This document shows positions 22,679 through 33,893 of a DNA stretch of 64,000 bases, piece by piece; positions within the stretch are counted from its first letter, which is position 1; each line of letters opens with the position of its first letter. The stretch spans positions 124,001-188,000 of the forward strand of contig JAVHNS010000011.1 in NCBI GenBank assembly GCA_036872755.1. The letters run 5' to 3'. The notes below the pieces were generated by a model. It was not told the origin of the DNA and did no database searches. It saw nothing but the letters and a program-made list of their open reading frames with translations. The translations under genes were made by a program, and so were the position numbers. Source of the stretch: Orbilia blumenaviensis. Its lineage: Eukaryota; Ascomycota; Orbiliomycetes; Orbiliales; Orbiliaceae.

Positions 22679-24870
22679 ACAGGGCTTCTCCACACACAGC
22701 TGGTTGGGCAGGGTGGTTTCGCCCCCAGGCTTTGATAGACCTCGGTGGGTGCGATCTTGCCTCTGCCTAGAGGACAGACCTAACTGAAGGGGTTAAGGAA
22801 GAAAGAATGTTAACGAATGTTGCACAGCTTTAATTAATAAGCCCAGACATGGTCTAAATCAGACCCCATGCATGCAAATCAATATTAAGACAGTGATTGT
22901 CTTACATATGCATTCTTGGTTCCCGAGCAATACCGCCAAATATTTACAGGGTGCAAAGAACTTGCACCACCCAAATACCGATGCGGCGTTCCTCGGACTC
23001 CCGCATCCGGCTTAAGATGGAGCTGAGGCTCTTGACCATGACCCTCGTGGCCAGCCTGAGGGCCCGCCAGGACGGTGCAAGTCGCCCCATCGTGTCGTTT
23101 CCGCATCGTGTTCGTGTTGTAAATTGCGAAAGCCCGTACGCCCGGTAATAAGATTTATATAGGTTGGTGGTATGACGAGCCGGAAATGGCTAACTTGGGG
23201 GAGGAAAATTATATATTTGGTTTTCTGCAATTTTATAACTATATCTTCAGCTACACTGACGGGCTAACAGAGGGGCTAGTATGCATCTTTACCGTCCGAA
23301 AATAGAAAGTGGGATACTTGAAGTGATTGAAGCGGCGAAGAAAGTATGAACTCGAAGGATGAGACGGTGGTTTTATGCCGCCACCCTAAATATAAGCCGG
23401 GTCCACTACAGCGCCGTAAGGGAAGTCAAGCGAGCAGGATGCTGCTGATACAAGTCTTGAAGAGGAACTTGGGATCGATGTCAGCGAAAGAAAATATGAT
23501 CCTGCGGGCAAACCGACGCCGAAGAAACCATATAATATACATTGTTCTTACCCACGAAAGGTAAGCTTGACGAAATGCTCCGCGGCTTGGTCAAATATGG
23601 TGTTTTCCATCATCCATGATAATGATTCCTTCACTCATAGACCTATAGGATAATTCTGCCTGCCCTCCGAACAACTCAGCCTCGAAGGCTTAAAATCGCA
23701 TAGTCTCCACCCTACGTCTCGCTTCGGACGGACGCCAAGCGATGGGTGGGCCAGCCGGCCTATGACATTGCAGACGCAAATCCCGCATCCACATAACGGC
23801 CCCAAGGAAAAAGAAGAAGTTGAAGGCTAAGGTTTCTCCGACTGCTGACGACGCATTGCGATTGGTGGGCAGGGCACTTGGGCCAGCTCATCGGTCAGTG
23901 CGATATCGCGAACCCACGCTGGCTTCCGAGCTTTTGACTTGTTTGAAAGAAAAGAAAAAAAAGTTGCATTGCATCGATGCAGCCAGCCTCAGCCTGAGCT
24001 AACTGGAGTTGTGAGATGTGAGTCAAGGATTGGAGATTCGACTCGAATTTGGATTTAGCTTTTGACTGTGCAGGGATCGAGGGAGGCGAGCTCGAGCAGA
24101 AAACCTGGAGATTCCGAACCCCGAACCTCCCTATCTCGGGAAATGACGACTACATCCGAGTGGGATCCTTATTTGTGACTTTATCAATGGCCGAGATACG
24201 CGAGTCCGTGCTTGATATCTTGCAGAAAGACTCTTGGAAACGCTGACATGGATATCTACACCAGGTATCAAATGCTGCAGCGGCGTTGTTCGTGGTTCTT
24301 TTCGCCGAACATGCATCTGCTCCCCTTCGAATTCGGCGGGTAATTCGATAGGGAAGAACAGTGGGATCTAATTACTTTACTCACTAAAACTTAAAAGCTC
24401 AATTGAGTTCCATCGGGCAGAAATTGGTACATCTGATCGTAGTATATCCTAATTTAGCTGCGCATATGCGAGGCGGTATTTTCAAAGAAACCAGGTCGTT
24501 CTTCTCGTCTGCTGTCCGCCACAAGATACTTTATCATCTGTCCGCCGATAAAGTAACGGCGGTTCAACAACCCTGTTTTACGGGCATGCGGGTTCGCAGA
24601 ATAACCGAGAAGGTCTCACACGGACTCTGCCTGCCTTGGGGGTGCCTATTTCTAGGCACTTGTGAACTCAACGAAAGAAATCTAGCTCTGCATTACGGTT
24701 GGTTCTGTCGGACGTCGTCACGAAGTGTATTTATGTCGTACATCCGACGTATATGCCATTTTGGGAGTATATATCCCTAGTGGAGTTTCTAGCATCCGTA
24801 TTCTTAAGCAAAGGCATTCAATTCGACCAGTTCACGGGATCCTTCCAGCTTTTCAATAGCTATCTCCGTT

Positions 24871-24900
24871 GCGTCCCAACGCCCGTCTGGGTTGGGACGC
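24871..24900. repeat. Perfect 10-bp hairpin with 10-base loop
   Basis: GCGTCCCAAC, ten bases, then GTTGGGACGC: the arms are exact reverse complements. It lies in gene-free DNA with no ORF stopping just before it. Confidence 0.85.
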
Positions 24901-26640
24901 TATGTTGCGACACGTGACTTTTCCGACACCGATAGTCTGGTTAGGTGCTACGAACATACGGCCTGCGGTGCAAGGGATGTGTGCCGTCGCTACAAGAGAA
25001 ATCGAGGCGACATGACAGAAAATGCCTCCTCATGCGGTTAATATTTGTCAGGTGTACGATCAGAGGTCTTTTTTTTGGGAAGGGTGATCTAATGCGGATC
25101 GAATACATGTGCCGTGTGCCTCCACAGCTGGCTAACTTTTCCGGCACCCATTACTGCGAGATATTGTACGCGAGGGAGGCTACTCCACTGTTGTCCCCAT
25201 GGATTGGAATTGGTTGGATAATTTTATTATATTGTCGCCTGTGAGAGTAGCTATTACGAAGACTCTCGACCCAGATGTGCAAACCGTCTTCGAACCGCCG
25301 TACTAGCCGTTAGCCTTCTCCAGAGGGTTAGGCTTCGACTGATCGTAACGAGACGCGTACGGCCCGCCCCTAGCCCCAGTCTCCCATCCGAAGACTATTG
25401 GTTGGTGGGGAAATATTATTCAGTAGAGGAGGCTGGATGCAAAAACTCACTTATGCAGAAGCTAGTGCAAAAACTCGAGGAAAAGTCTGTACGACGCCTT
25501 TTGCATACTTCGCGCCAGGATGATGTTTGCCCCCCCCCAAAGATGGCATCACGGGTACTAGTATATCATAATATTATGGTAATGCCCATGTCAGCTGCCA
25601 GTCATTCTAATCTCTAGCGTAATAACCCTTGACGTCGAGTCAATTAACACAAACACGTGTCCAAACCTGAAGCATTTAGATACCGGGGTGGTTATTCGAA
25701 GCATGCACGGTTTGGAAGCGGCAAAAATTAAGTTCAGTTTTTGCATGATCTAGGGTATCCGAACAAAATGGATAGCCAGTACAGCAATGTTATTGTTTAG
25801 AGAGCAGGAACTATATATTGATACTGTGGCACTTAGATGGCGCCCCTAGCAATAGACATAGCTACCTTCCGTCGGATACTACAGCTTCTTACAACATTGT
25901 ATGTCACTATACAGGAAATTAGTCTAATGGGGACAGTCATCTTGAAAATTAGCCCATATGGATGGTTGCACGCTATCCATCTGGATACAGGGCGGGCTCG
26001 TATTCTGCCGCATGGATACAAGGATAGGTACATTAACTGAACCTTAGATGCAAGTTTCGAATCCGTGTTAATATGTATGCAAAGTCGAGATCTGGATACG
26101 ACGCAGGTTTTTATGCACATCGGCAGACATTTAGACAATCATGAGTAGATTTAATTCATGATGGTTGAAAGCTAGCTAAGCCCATGTCTGTATTTGCCAG
26201 TCACGAACGGCGTTCATAAATTTGTATCTATTATCATGGAGGTAATATGCATGGACCAATTGGACCATTACCAAACTCTGCAGACCCGGCCAATTCCTAT
26301 GCCCGCAATAATAATTGCTTTTACTGGAGTGTGATTTGTCCTTAGCATTCTTAAGAATTCTTATCAGCCGGTCTCTGGCCATGGCGCCAACTGGGATCGA
26401 TCCTGCGGGAATCATTAGGAGTCTTCTATATAAGAGTGGGGCATCTGGGCTCCCTTCAGCTGCTACATACATTCAACCTAAATCCACTCTCCTCGAGTTC
26501 TATCGATTCACAGCGCAGCTTAGTGGACCAGGGTTCTTTCTTTCATATACTCGACTTTTTGTCGTTGAAAGCGATTGGCTCTAACTCTAAATTCATAAAG
26601 ACCAGTTGTAAAAACCTACATACGATACCTCTTGTTCACA

Positions 26641-26739
26641 ATGAATGACGGCACGCCCATCGATAAACCTGTGTCTCCGGACGCCGATATTCCAAGACCC
26701 GATCCCTCTAAGTCAGGGACATCAGGGTGCGCAAGCTAG
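26641..26739 (+). other. Small ORF of 32 codons with promoter-like upstream
   Basis: The ATG has a good context (TTCACAATGA) and reads MNDGTPIDKPVSPDADIP..., hydrophilic and Pro/Asp rich, ending at TAG. A TATATAAGAG box lies about 210 bases upstream (near 26428). It could be the first exon of a decayed gene, since GTGCGC near its end could be a donor, but I found no partner exon. Confidence 0.25.
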
Positions 26740-26831
26740 CTAAAAGAGAAGGCTTGAGAGCTTATTAAAATAACTCGACTAAGCTCTAAGGGTATGCCCT
26801 CTTTAGGTCTTGTTTTTTGGATTTTATGGGT

Positions 26832-26930
26832 TGACTGGCGCTGGTTGTGTCCACACTTTGGCTGTGCATAAATGGCGCTGGCCCGGGTATCGAACGACGC
26901 TAATTAAAATGTGAACATAAGCGCCAGTCA
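26832..26930. repeat. 11-bp inverted repeat spanning 99 bases
   Basis: TGACTGGCGCT at 26832 and AGCGCCAGTCA ending at 26930 are exact reverse complements. The core TGGCGCTGG occurs again between them near 26873. No obvious target-site duplication. Confidence 0.6.
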
Positions 26931-27589
26931 GGCGAATATCGCGGCATGTAGAACCGGCTACCGTAATTAATCTGATCTCATTGACGCATCATACATCACG
27001 CTACCTACCGTCCTATCGATTTCGGCACCATACCTCTCGGGTATATCTTCCCTTTTATGGAAGCTTATAATCCATTTTACCAAACTTCACGCTTCTTTAG
27101 TGTACTCCGCCCAACTTTGCTACTTCTTTGCGGATTTATATACCTGCTTTTGCACGACTCTCCCAGTGTTTAAAAATATTCTCAATTCAAGATGTGTTGT
27201 CTCTTTGCAAAATGCAACAGGTTCATAAGTTCACACAGTCTCGATATCCCCTCGAACCTTACTTTTCAGCGAAAACTAGCTTAGAACAGTCCATTGTAAT
27301 GGGCAGATGAGCCTTTAGTACATAGTTCATGAAAATATCCTTTCGGTTTGAGTCTCCTTAATAATAGTACTTAGCTTATCTTCGTTGTATGGTATGATAC
27401 CATGATTTGTCGATATATCTAGGCCGTACGCGTACTATAGTATAGTTTTTGTTACTATCCGGAGTAAAGGCTGTTAGATCTAGATACGTCATATAGCCTC
27501 GAGTCAGATACCGAAAGCTCCATATTTAGACTACTAGTCGGATGTCTCTAAGTTCAAGTCCACATATGTCCAAGAGTAATATAAGTACG

Positions 27590-27727
27590 CTAGTACCACC
27601 ACCACCACCAACGACCATTTAGTTTATTTTTAAGCTTCCCCAGCCCCTCGAGGTTTTCGTGGAGCTTATCTATCCTCTCTTCCAGTTTATCTATTGTAGC
27701 CTCGATTTTATCGAATGTACGTAGCAT
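27590..27727 (-). other. Coiled-coil mini-ORF, 45 codons, gene relic or last exon
   Basis: The ATG at 27727 opens a frame reading MLRTFDKIEATIDKLEERID, then heptad-spaced Leu (KLHENLEGLGKLKNKLN) and five Trp before the TAG. Repeated F/I-D-K-I/L-E units give a clear a/d heptad pattern for about 35 residues. The Trp run comes from a (CCA)n stretch on the plus strand. Family unknown. It may be a real small protein, the last exon of a lost gene, or chance. Confidence 0.3.
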
Positions 27728-28890
27728 CAGCTTTATTTAGATTGAGGTGATGACGGTAGTGGGAGGATCGTGGATAGTATCATGGTTAGCCTTTTATCTG
27801 GGTTTTGTAATTTATACATACTTTAGCTACCTAGGTAACTAGCCGATACCGCAATGCGATGCATAGTATCGCATCAAGGGAAAGTACTTATAAAATGAGT
27901 TGTTAGCACTCGCTTTTAAATTTGCCATTCTGTTTCTTTTGATTTGCCCTAGTCTCGTAGGCCAACCTCCACGAAGTGGTCAGATCTAGCCGCACCGCAG
28001 CATTTGCAGCTTATCTCCTCACATATATATGCAAAGTGTACAGGTGCCCGTCAATGAAATGAATACAATCATCTACTGTGCTGAAAAAGTTAAAAGTAGG
28101 CCCACATGGGTGAGTGGGATAAAATTAAAATAAAGAGGTAACCCGCGGGGCCGGTACTACCGTGGTAATGCAATGTGTATTATTAGATGGATCAGTGTTA
28201 GTATGATATTGCTCGAAAGCCTTTCCATATATATATTCCAGATTAGAATGATATCCTCGAATTCTAAAAGTGTACCTTTTCTAGTGCAGCAGATAAGAAT
28301 TTATATCACCTGGATAAATAATTTGGTGGGGAAGGCGCTCAGGCCTGGCAAGGGTACTTGGTATATATCTGAAGCTGTTCTCGCTGTACTCCTGGAAGTC
28401 AATATAACTACCTATTTTTGTGTTGCGCGTTTGTTGTGGATGAGCGTGGTCTTGTTGGGATGAGCGGTAGTTAGTCTTGGCGCTATACGGTCAAGACCTA
28501 CCACGTGACATGCATATCCTAGACGCCACACTTTGACTGGATTTACCGTTTCGTGGCTGGTGCATCGTCTCGAGGTCGGTGGCTCAACACAATTTGGATT
28601 TCGCGCGCGACTTTCAAAGCCGAGCTATTCTTTCCTGCCGTCCTCCTAGCCCACCAACAAAACCATCTCCAATCATCATCTTCATCTCCCGCTTAGTTTC
28701 AACGATTTCCCACCATCGCTCCACTGGGAAACTGCAGGATTCCATCTTGGTCTCTCGATAGAATTGTTCTATCCCGTCCCATCCTCTCTAGATTGATATT
28801 CTTCCTCTTTTTTGCCTTCTCGAGCTCTCGTACTCTCTCCCCTTGCTCCGTGATTGAGGTCCTAGCTCGGGTTTCGCGACTTTGTTAACG

Positions 28891-31327
28891 ATGGGCGGGA
28901 CAAACCTGGTCTTCGAACCGGCGTCCACGCCGGCAGCCCCGTCTCAAAAGAAACGGGTTGCATATGTAAGTTTTCTCATTTATGCTTGTAGATGATGGCC
29001 TTATAGCCTTGTAAGTTGCTCTGATTAACATATTTTTGTTCGTTACTTCCAGTTCTATGATTGTAAGCTCGCTCCCGCCTCCTCCCTCGTCCTCGGATCA
29101 GCTTCTTCGAGACCATTCATCGTCCTCGTCTGCCTCATTCCTATACCTACACCCTCCCGTATTTGTAGAGCAATCACTAACATTAGATGACCACACTGCC
29201 TTATAGCTGATGTCGGGTAAGTTTTGGCCGTCTTTTTAATAAGTTTTTTTTTGGGGGGTTTTGTTGCCGACGGTGGTCCGCAAAATACTTACTCTATCTT
29301 TCGATCGTAGTAACTATGCATACGTTGCCGGACACCCGATGAAACCCCATCGCATCAGGATGACACACTCCCTCATAATGAACTATGGGCTGTACAAGAA
29401 AATGGAAATCTACGTAAGCCTTCAATTCAGTTCCCTTCAGCCGATATATCTCTGTCTAACCCTTTGTTGCTGTCTCTAGAGGGCGAAACCTGCAACCCGT
29501 AAAGAAATGGCGCAATTCCACACCGACGAGTACGTCGACTTTCTTTGGAAAGTTACACCGGACAACATGGATCAGTTCACGAAAGAACAAACAAAGTACA
29601 ACGTCGGTGATGATTGTCCAGTTTTTGACGGATTGTTTGAGTTCTGCGGAATATCTGGTGGCGGGAGTATGGAGGGCGCCGCTCGGCTCAATCGTGAGAA
29701 ATGCGATATCGCCATTAATTGGGCTGGCGGTCTGCATCATGCCAAAAAGAGTGAAGCCAGTGGCTTTTGTTATATAAACGGTACGGCAATAATCATCATC
29801 CTCTGACCTCAACGGATACGGACTGACTTTGGACAGATATCGTACTGGGAATTATCGAGCTCTTACGATACAAGAAACGAGTCTTGTATATTGATATCGA
29901 TGTTCACCATGGTGATGGAGTGGAAGAAGCGTTCTATACGACAGATCGTGTTATGACAGTCTCATTCCATAAGTATGGTGAATACTTCCCTGGAACTGGA
30001 GAATTGAGGGACATTGGTGTTGGACTCGGTAAATACTATGCCGTCAATTTCCCTCTTCGGGATGGCATCACAGATGATACCTATAAATCTATCTTTGAGC
30101 CAGTTATTGGGGCGGTCATGGAATGGTACCAACCGGAAGCCGTTGTTCTCCAATGCGGTGGCGACAGTTTGAGTGGCGATAGACTTGGTTGCTTTAACCT
30201 GTCTATGCGGGGCCACGCCAACTGCGTGGAATTTGTGAAGAGCTTCAATTTGCCAGTACTTGTTCTAGGAGGCGGTGGTTATACAATGAGGAACGTCAGC
30301 AGAACATGGTGCTATGAGACCGGCGTCTTGGTTGGGCAACACCTCACACCGACACTACCATACTGCGATTTTTACGAGGTAAGCTATTTTCTTGATACCT
30401 GACGGGATACTAGCTAACTCCCGTGACTAGTACTTTGGACCAGACTACGAACTCGATGTTCGCCCGTCCAACATGGAGAACCTTAACTCCAAGGAGTATC
30501 TTGATAAGATCCTGGCATCGGTCATCCAAAATCTCGAACGTACTAAGGCAGTTCCATCTGTGCCGCTTACCAATGTTCCAATGGACCACGAACGATATAG
30601 GGAGGAACAGGAGGCGGCAATGGATGACCATGAAGAAGATACACACGCTGATACTCGACATTTACCCCGCCAGGCAGACAAGCGTATCGCCCACCCCATG
30701 GAGGACTCGGACTCCGAGGGGGAGATGGAACGTTTTATTAACAATAAAAAACACAGGCGGCGCCACAAGGATGCCGACCTGGATACGCCTGCCAATAATT
30801 CCCGCACTCCTGGATCCGGGGCGATTACGCCTGCTGGGAAATCGGGCCCTGCTAGCGATAGTGGGGCAATCCCCGCCATCACGGAACCTGAAGAGATGGC
30901 GGTTGATGATGGCGAGTTGGCTGACGTCGAGGAAGACGCAGTTGACAAGATGGATACCGATGACGTTTTGACCCCGGCCCCCCCTGCTGTTATATCAAAT
31001 ACATTGCCTACTTCATCTGCCGCCACACCGGCGAAGGACGATACGCCGGCGGCAGGGCCCAGCACAGTCGATAACATCAAGACCGAAGCCTCTGCTGAAG
31101 TAGACATGCAGGACGCGGATCAATTGGAGGCTACTGGGGCCCCGGCTGTCGACGTACCAGTCACTGAGAAGGCGAAGACTGCCACCCCAGCGCCAGCAGA
31201 GGACGCAACAGGGACTAAAGAGGCTAAAGTGGAAGTTGACGAGGAGACCACAGCCGCCAAGTCTAAGACCCCAGAGGCTGCTGGTGAACAAGACAAGGAG
31301 AAGGAGGCTGGACCTGTCGAGGCCTAG
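28891..31327 (+). CDS. RPD3: Class I histone deacetylase (RPD3/RpdA type)
   Basis: Seven exons: 28891-28965, 29053-29062, 29207-29216, 29311-29413, 29480-29780, 29837-30378 and 30431-31327, all in phase, 645 residues. The start of the catalytic domain is assembled from two 10-nt exons (FYD-S-DVG-N). Catalytic and zinc motifs are intact: [46 protein letters not shown] and [18 protein letters not shown]. It removes acetyl groups from histone lysines in Rpd3/Sin3-type repressor complexes. A tail of about 250 residues, acidic and Ala/Thr/Pro rich, resembles the long C-terminal extension of filamentous-fungal RpdA. The stop is TAG; see the extension at 31328-31940. Confidence 0.95.
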
Positions 31328-31940
31328 GAGGTCTCTAGCACGCCCAGCCCCAAACAAAATAGGATGAACTACGAGGAGGAGGGAGAGGGGGAGAGGAGGG
31401 AGGTGTTGGAACCAAAAGGCGAAGGAAGTGAGAGCTTAGGCGCATCGTTTGAGTCTGGTACAGCGTATTACGATGAATTTGTTTGGCGAAGGTGGGACAA
31501 TGAGGATGCGTTTGGAAGCAAGGATAGTGCGAATGAAGCGCAACATGGTGGTGGGGAGGCTCGATATGCAGGTGAAGAGCAGGCTGAAAGCATGGATCAA
31601 GTTGTGAGCGACGGAATTGTTGACGTATTGGATGAGGATAGTATCCAAAAGACGGGCCAGGAGGAGGGCTACGGGGTCCCTGAAACTCCGGGGCAGAAAC
31701 CAAGGTATCTGAAAATACACACGACTTTCGGAGATACCCCTCTGGCGGCTGCTAATATCACATGTCAAAAATTCTAGCAGTAGTGGAAGTTCTGGTAAAA
31801 ATTCTTCTGAAGGTTCTATTGATAAATGGCGGCGAAGACCGTGGAAAATCACGAAGGACCTTGGGCGTGGTGGTGGTAGAAGGGCTAGGCGAGGCAGGGG
31901 TGTCGGACGGGGGCATGATCGAATCTCCCCTTCTCTATAA
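31328..31940 (+). other. In-frame continuation after the HDAC stop, spliced, Arg/Gly-rich end
   Basis: Directly after the HDAC TAG the same frame runs open for 125 codons (31328-31704; first ATG at 31364, MNYEEEGEGERREVLEPK...). It then splices across 31705-31777 (donor AG/GTATCT, branch GCTAAT, acceptor TTCTAG, phase 2) into 54 more codons that are Ser rich, then basic (KWRRRPWKITKD, GRGGGRRARRGRGVGRG), ending at TAA 31940. It could be a readthrough C-terminal extension, an extension cut off by a recent nonsense change, or a separate small gene starting at 31364. The in-frame link and good intron argue against plain 3' UTR. Function unknown. Confidence 0.45.
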
Positions 31941-32691
31941 CTCGAGGACAAGTCGTGATATGGCTTACTTTGATAAGCGGTTTCCGAAATTTCTCTGACC
32001 CCGGCTACCCTATTACCTCCACCTCTCCACTATTTCTGGTTCCTGTTACTACCCATACAGCCTCCACTCTTCGCTTTTTATCTCCATTTGTTAATTTTCG
32101 TTTCCATGTATACCGTATGCATGTTTTTTTGTTTCTTTTTCTTCCTCGCTTTTCTCTTCAGTCTTTCAAAGAGGAGTGGGTTTTCGATTGTTCAACGTTA
32201 TTCATGTATTATATCGGCGTTATGAATAGCCAGGGGTTCCTTATTAGTAGCATATACGAATCGCTAATGAACGGCGCGATGCACTGTTGACATGTCTTTT
32301 TATCTGTTGTCAATATTATATGTCCTGTCCTTGAAGCTAAATTTATAAAGATACCTATGGGCTTGAACTTCTGCTGGTCTACAGATCTATGCCAAGATAT
32401 ATCACATGATCACTAGGATGTTTGCGCTGGAAGCCCTAACTTCGAGCCCTCGCTTGAATTGCTGTATTCGGAATAGATCGGGGCGAAGATTGTGTGTGTC
32501 TCCAACGCAAACAGAGAAAGTGGTATGGTACACCACCACCACCGAAATTTTGTCGGCCCAGCTCCTTCAGACCTTTCGAGATTTCCACGGACGACATCAC
32601 ACCCGCCCTTTTCATCATCATCACCATCGTCAAAACCACACATACCCTACGTTCTACCTTTTACCCGGTATACTAATATACATCAGTCACA

Positions 32692-33893
32692 ATGTCGTCC
32701 AAGAGAGGGTATGTCTTTTTTTTTGTGCTTGATATTGTTGCTGTTTGGTCGATTCGGGTCTTGTTGGGTTCCTTCGGGGTCGAGATTGGAGATTGGAGGT
32801 TCGAGATGGACGGTGATACTCTGCTGCTGCTGTGAGGGACAACAAGAGGAGGAGGAGGGATACAAAGGGAACAGTTCTATAATGGTACTGGGAAAGATTT
32901 GGTGGATCAGAGAACTACGAGATGGCAGATGGGAGAACTATCGATCAATGGATAATGGGACGGCAAGCATCATATTTATCGAAGCTACGAATATCGACGA
33001 CCGTTCTGGCTCGGATCAGCAGAATATAATATTATCAGAGGAAGAATTGGAGGCGGAATAAGAGGTGGAAGCGGAAGCAGAAGCAGCAGCTTGATCAGAA
33101 TCTCCAATCGAACTTCTACGAGGATCCCATTCCTATCTCCAGACCGACTCTCTTCGACATCCTGATAAACCGTTTTTTTTTTTTTTTTTTTTGACACGCA
33201 ATGCAGAAGTATATGCTAACATCGATTGTAGGAAAGGTGCCTCCGGCAACAAGCTCAAGATGACTCTCGGTCTCCCAGTCGGTGCCGTCATGAACTGCGC
33301 TGACAACTCCGGTGCCCGAAACTTGTACATCATCGCCGTCGCCGGTGCTGGTGCTCGTCTTAACCGTCTCCCCGCTGCTGGTGTCGGTGACATGGTCATG
33401 GCCACCGTCAAGAAGGGAAAGCCAGAATTGAGGAAGAAGGTCATGCCAGCTGTTGTAGTCAGGCAGAGCAAGCCCTGGAGAAGACAGGACGGAGTGTATC
33501 TGTACTTTGAGGACAATGCCGGTGTGGTACGTTTTTTGTTCCCTTTCTTTCTCTCAATGCTGTTGTTATCTCCTCTCCTCTCCTCTCCTGGAGATGTCTA
33601 TTGATATGATATGATGTGATATGATATGATACAAGACGATATGATATCAAATAAGAAGAATGATACTGACAGGGCCTGCGTTTAGATTGTCAACCCTAAA
33701 GGAGAAATGAAGGGTTCTGCCATTACTGGACCTGTCGGAAAGGAAGCTGCGGATCTATGGCCTGTAAGTGATTAACTCACACACTCTCCCACCCCACCTC
33801 CTTGTCACTATCACATATCTTCCACAAAAGATGTATCATATACTGACTTGAATCCAACAGCGTATCGCGAGTAACTCCGGTGTCGTGATGTGA
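32692..33893 (+). CDS. RPL23: 60S ribosomal protein uL14 (L23)
   Basis: Exons 32692-32708, 33232-33526, 33686-33763 and 33861-33893 give 140 residues, the usual family length. The sequence is uL14 throughout: [70 protein letters not shown], ending [10 protein letters not shown]. It sits on the 60S face at the subunit bridge. The first exon is only 17 nt and is followed by a 523-nt intron, a common layout for fungal ribosomal protein genes where the first intron often carries regulatory sequence. Intron 2 contains a TGATA repeat. Confidence 0.97.
33600..33642. repeat. TGATA-type short tandem repeat in uL14 intron 2
   Basis: Interrupted copies of GATAT/TGATA inside the second intron of uL14. 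Confidence 0.7.

Larger units (their letters stand above)
22679..28890. other. 6.2 kb gene-poor stretch
   Basis: No full-length gene is recognisable on either strand. It holds a perfect hairpin (24871-24900), a 32-codon ORF behind a TATA-like box (26641-26739), an 11-bp inverted repeat (26832-26930) and a 45-codon coiled-coil ORF (27590-27727). Base composition turns A/T rich after about 25.6 kb. The last 300 bases should be the HDAC promoter and leader (pyrimidine rich, 28640-28830). Confidence 0.45.

Noticed and set aside
32492..33061. 189-codon plus frame
   Set aside because: Covers the leader, first exon and long first intron of uL14 in the wrong frame.
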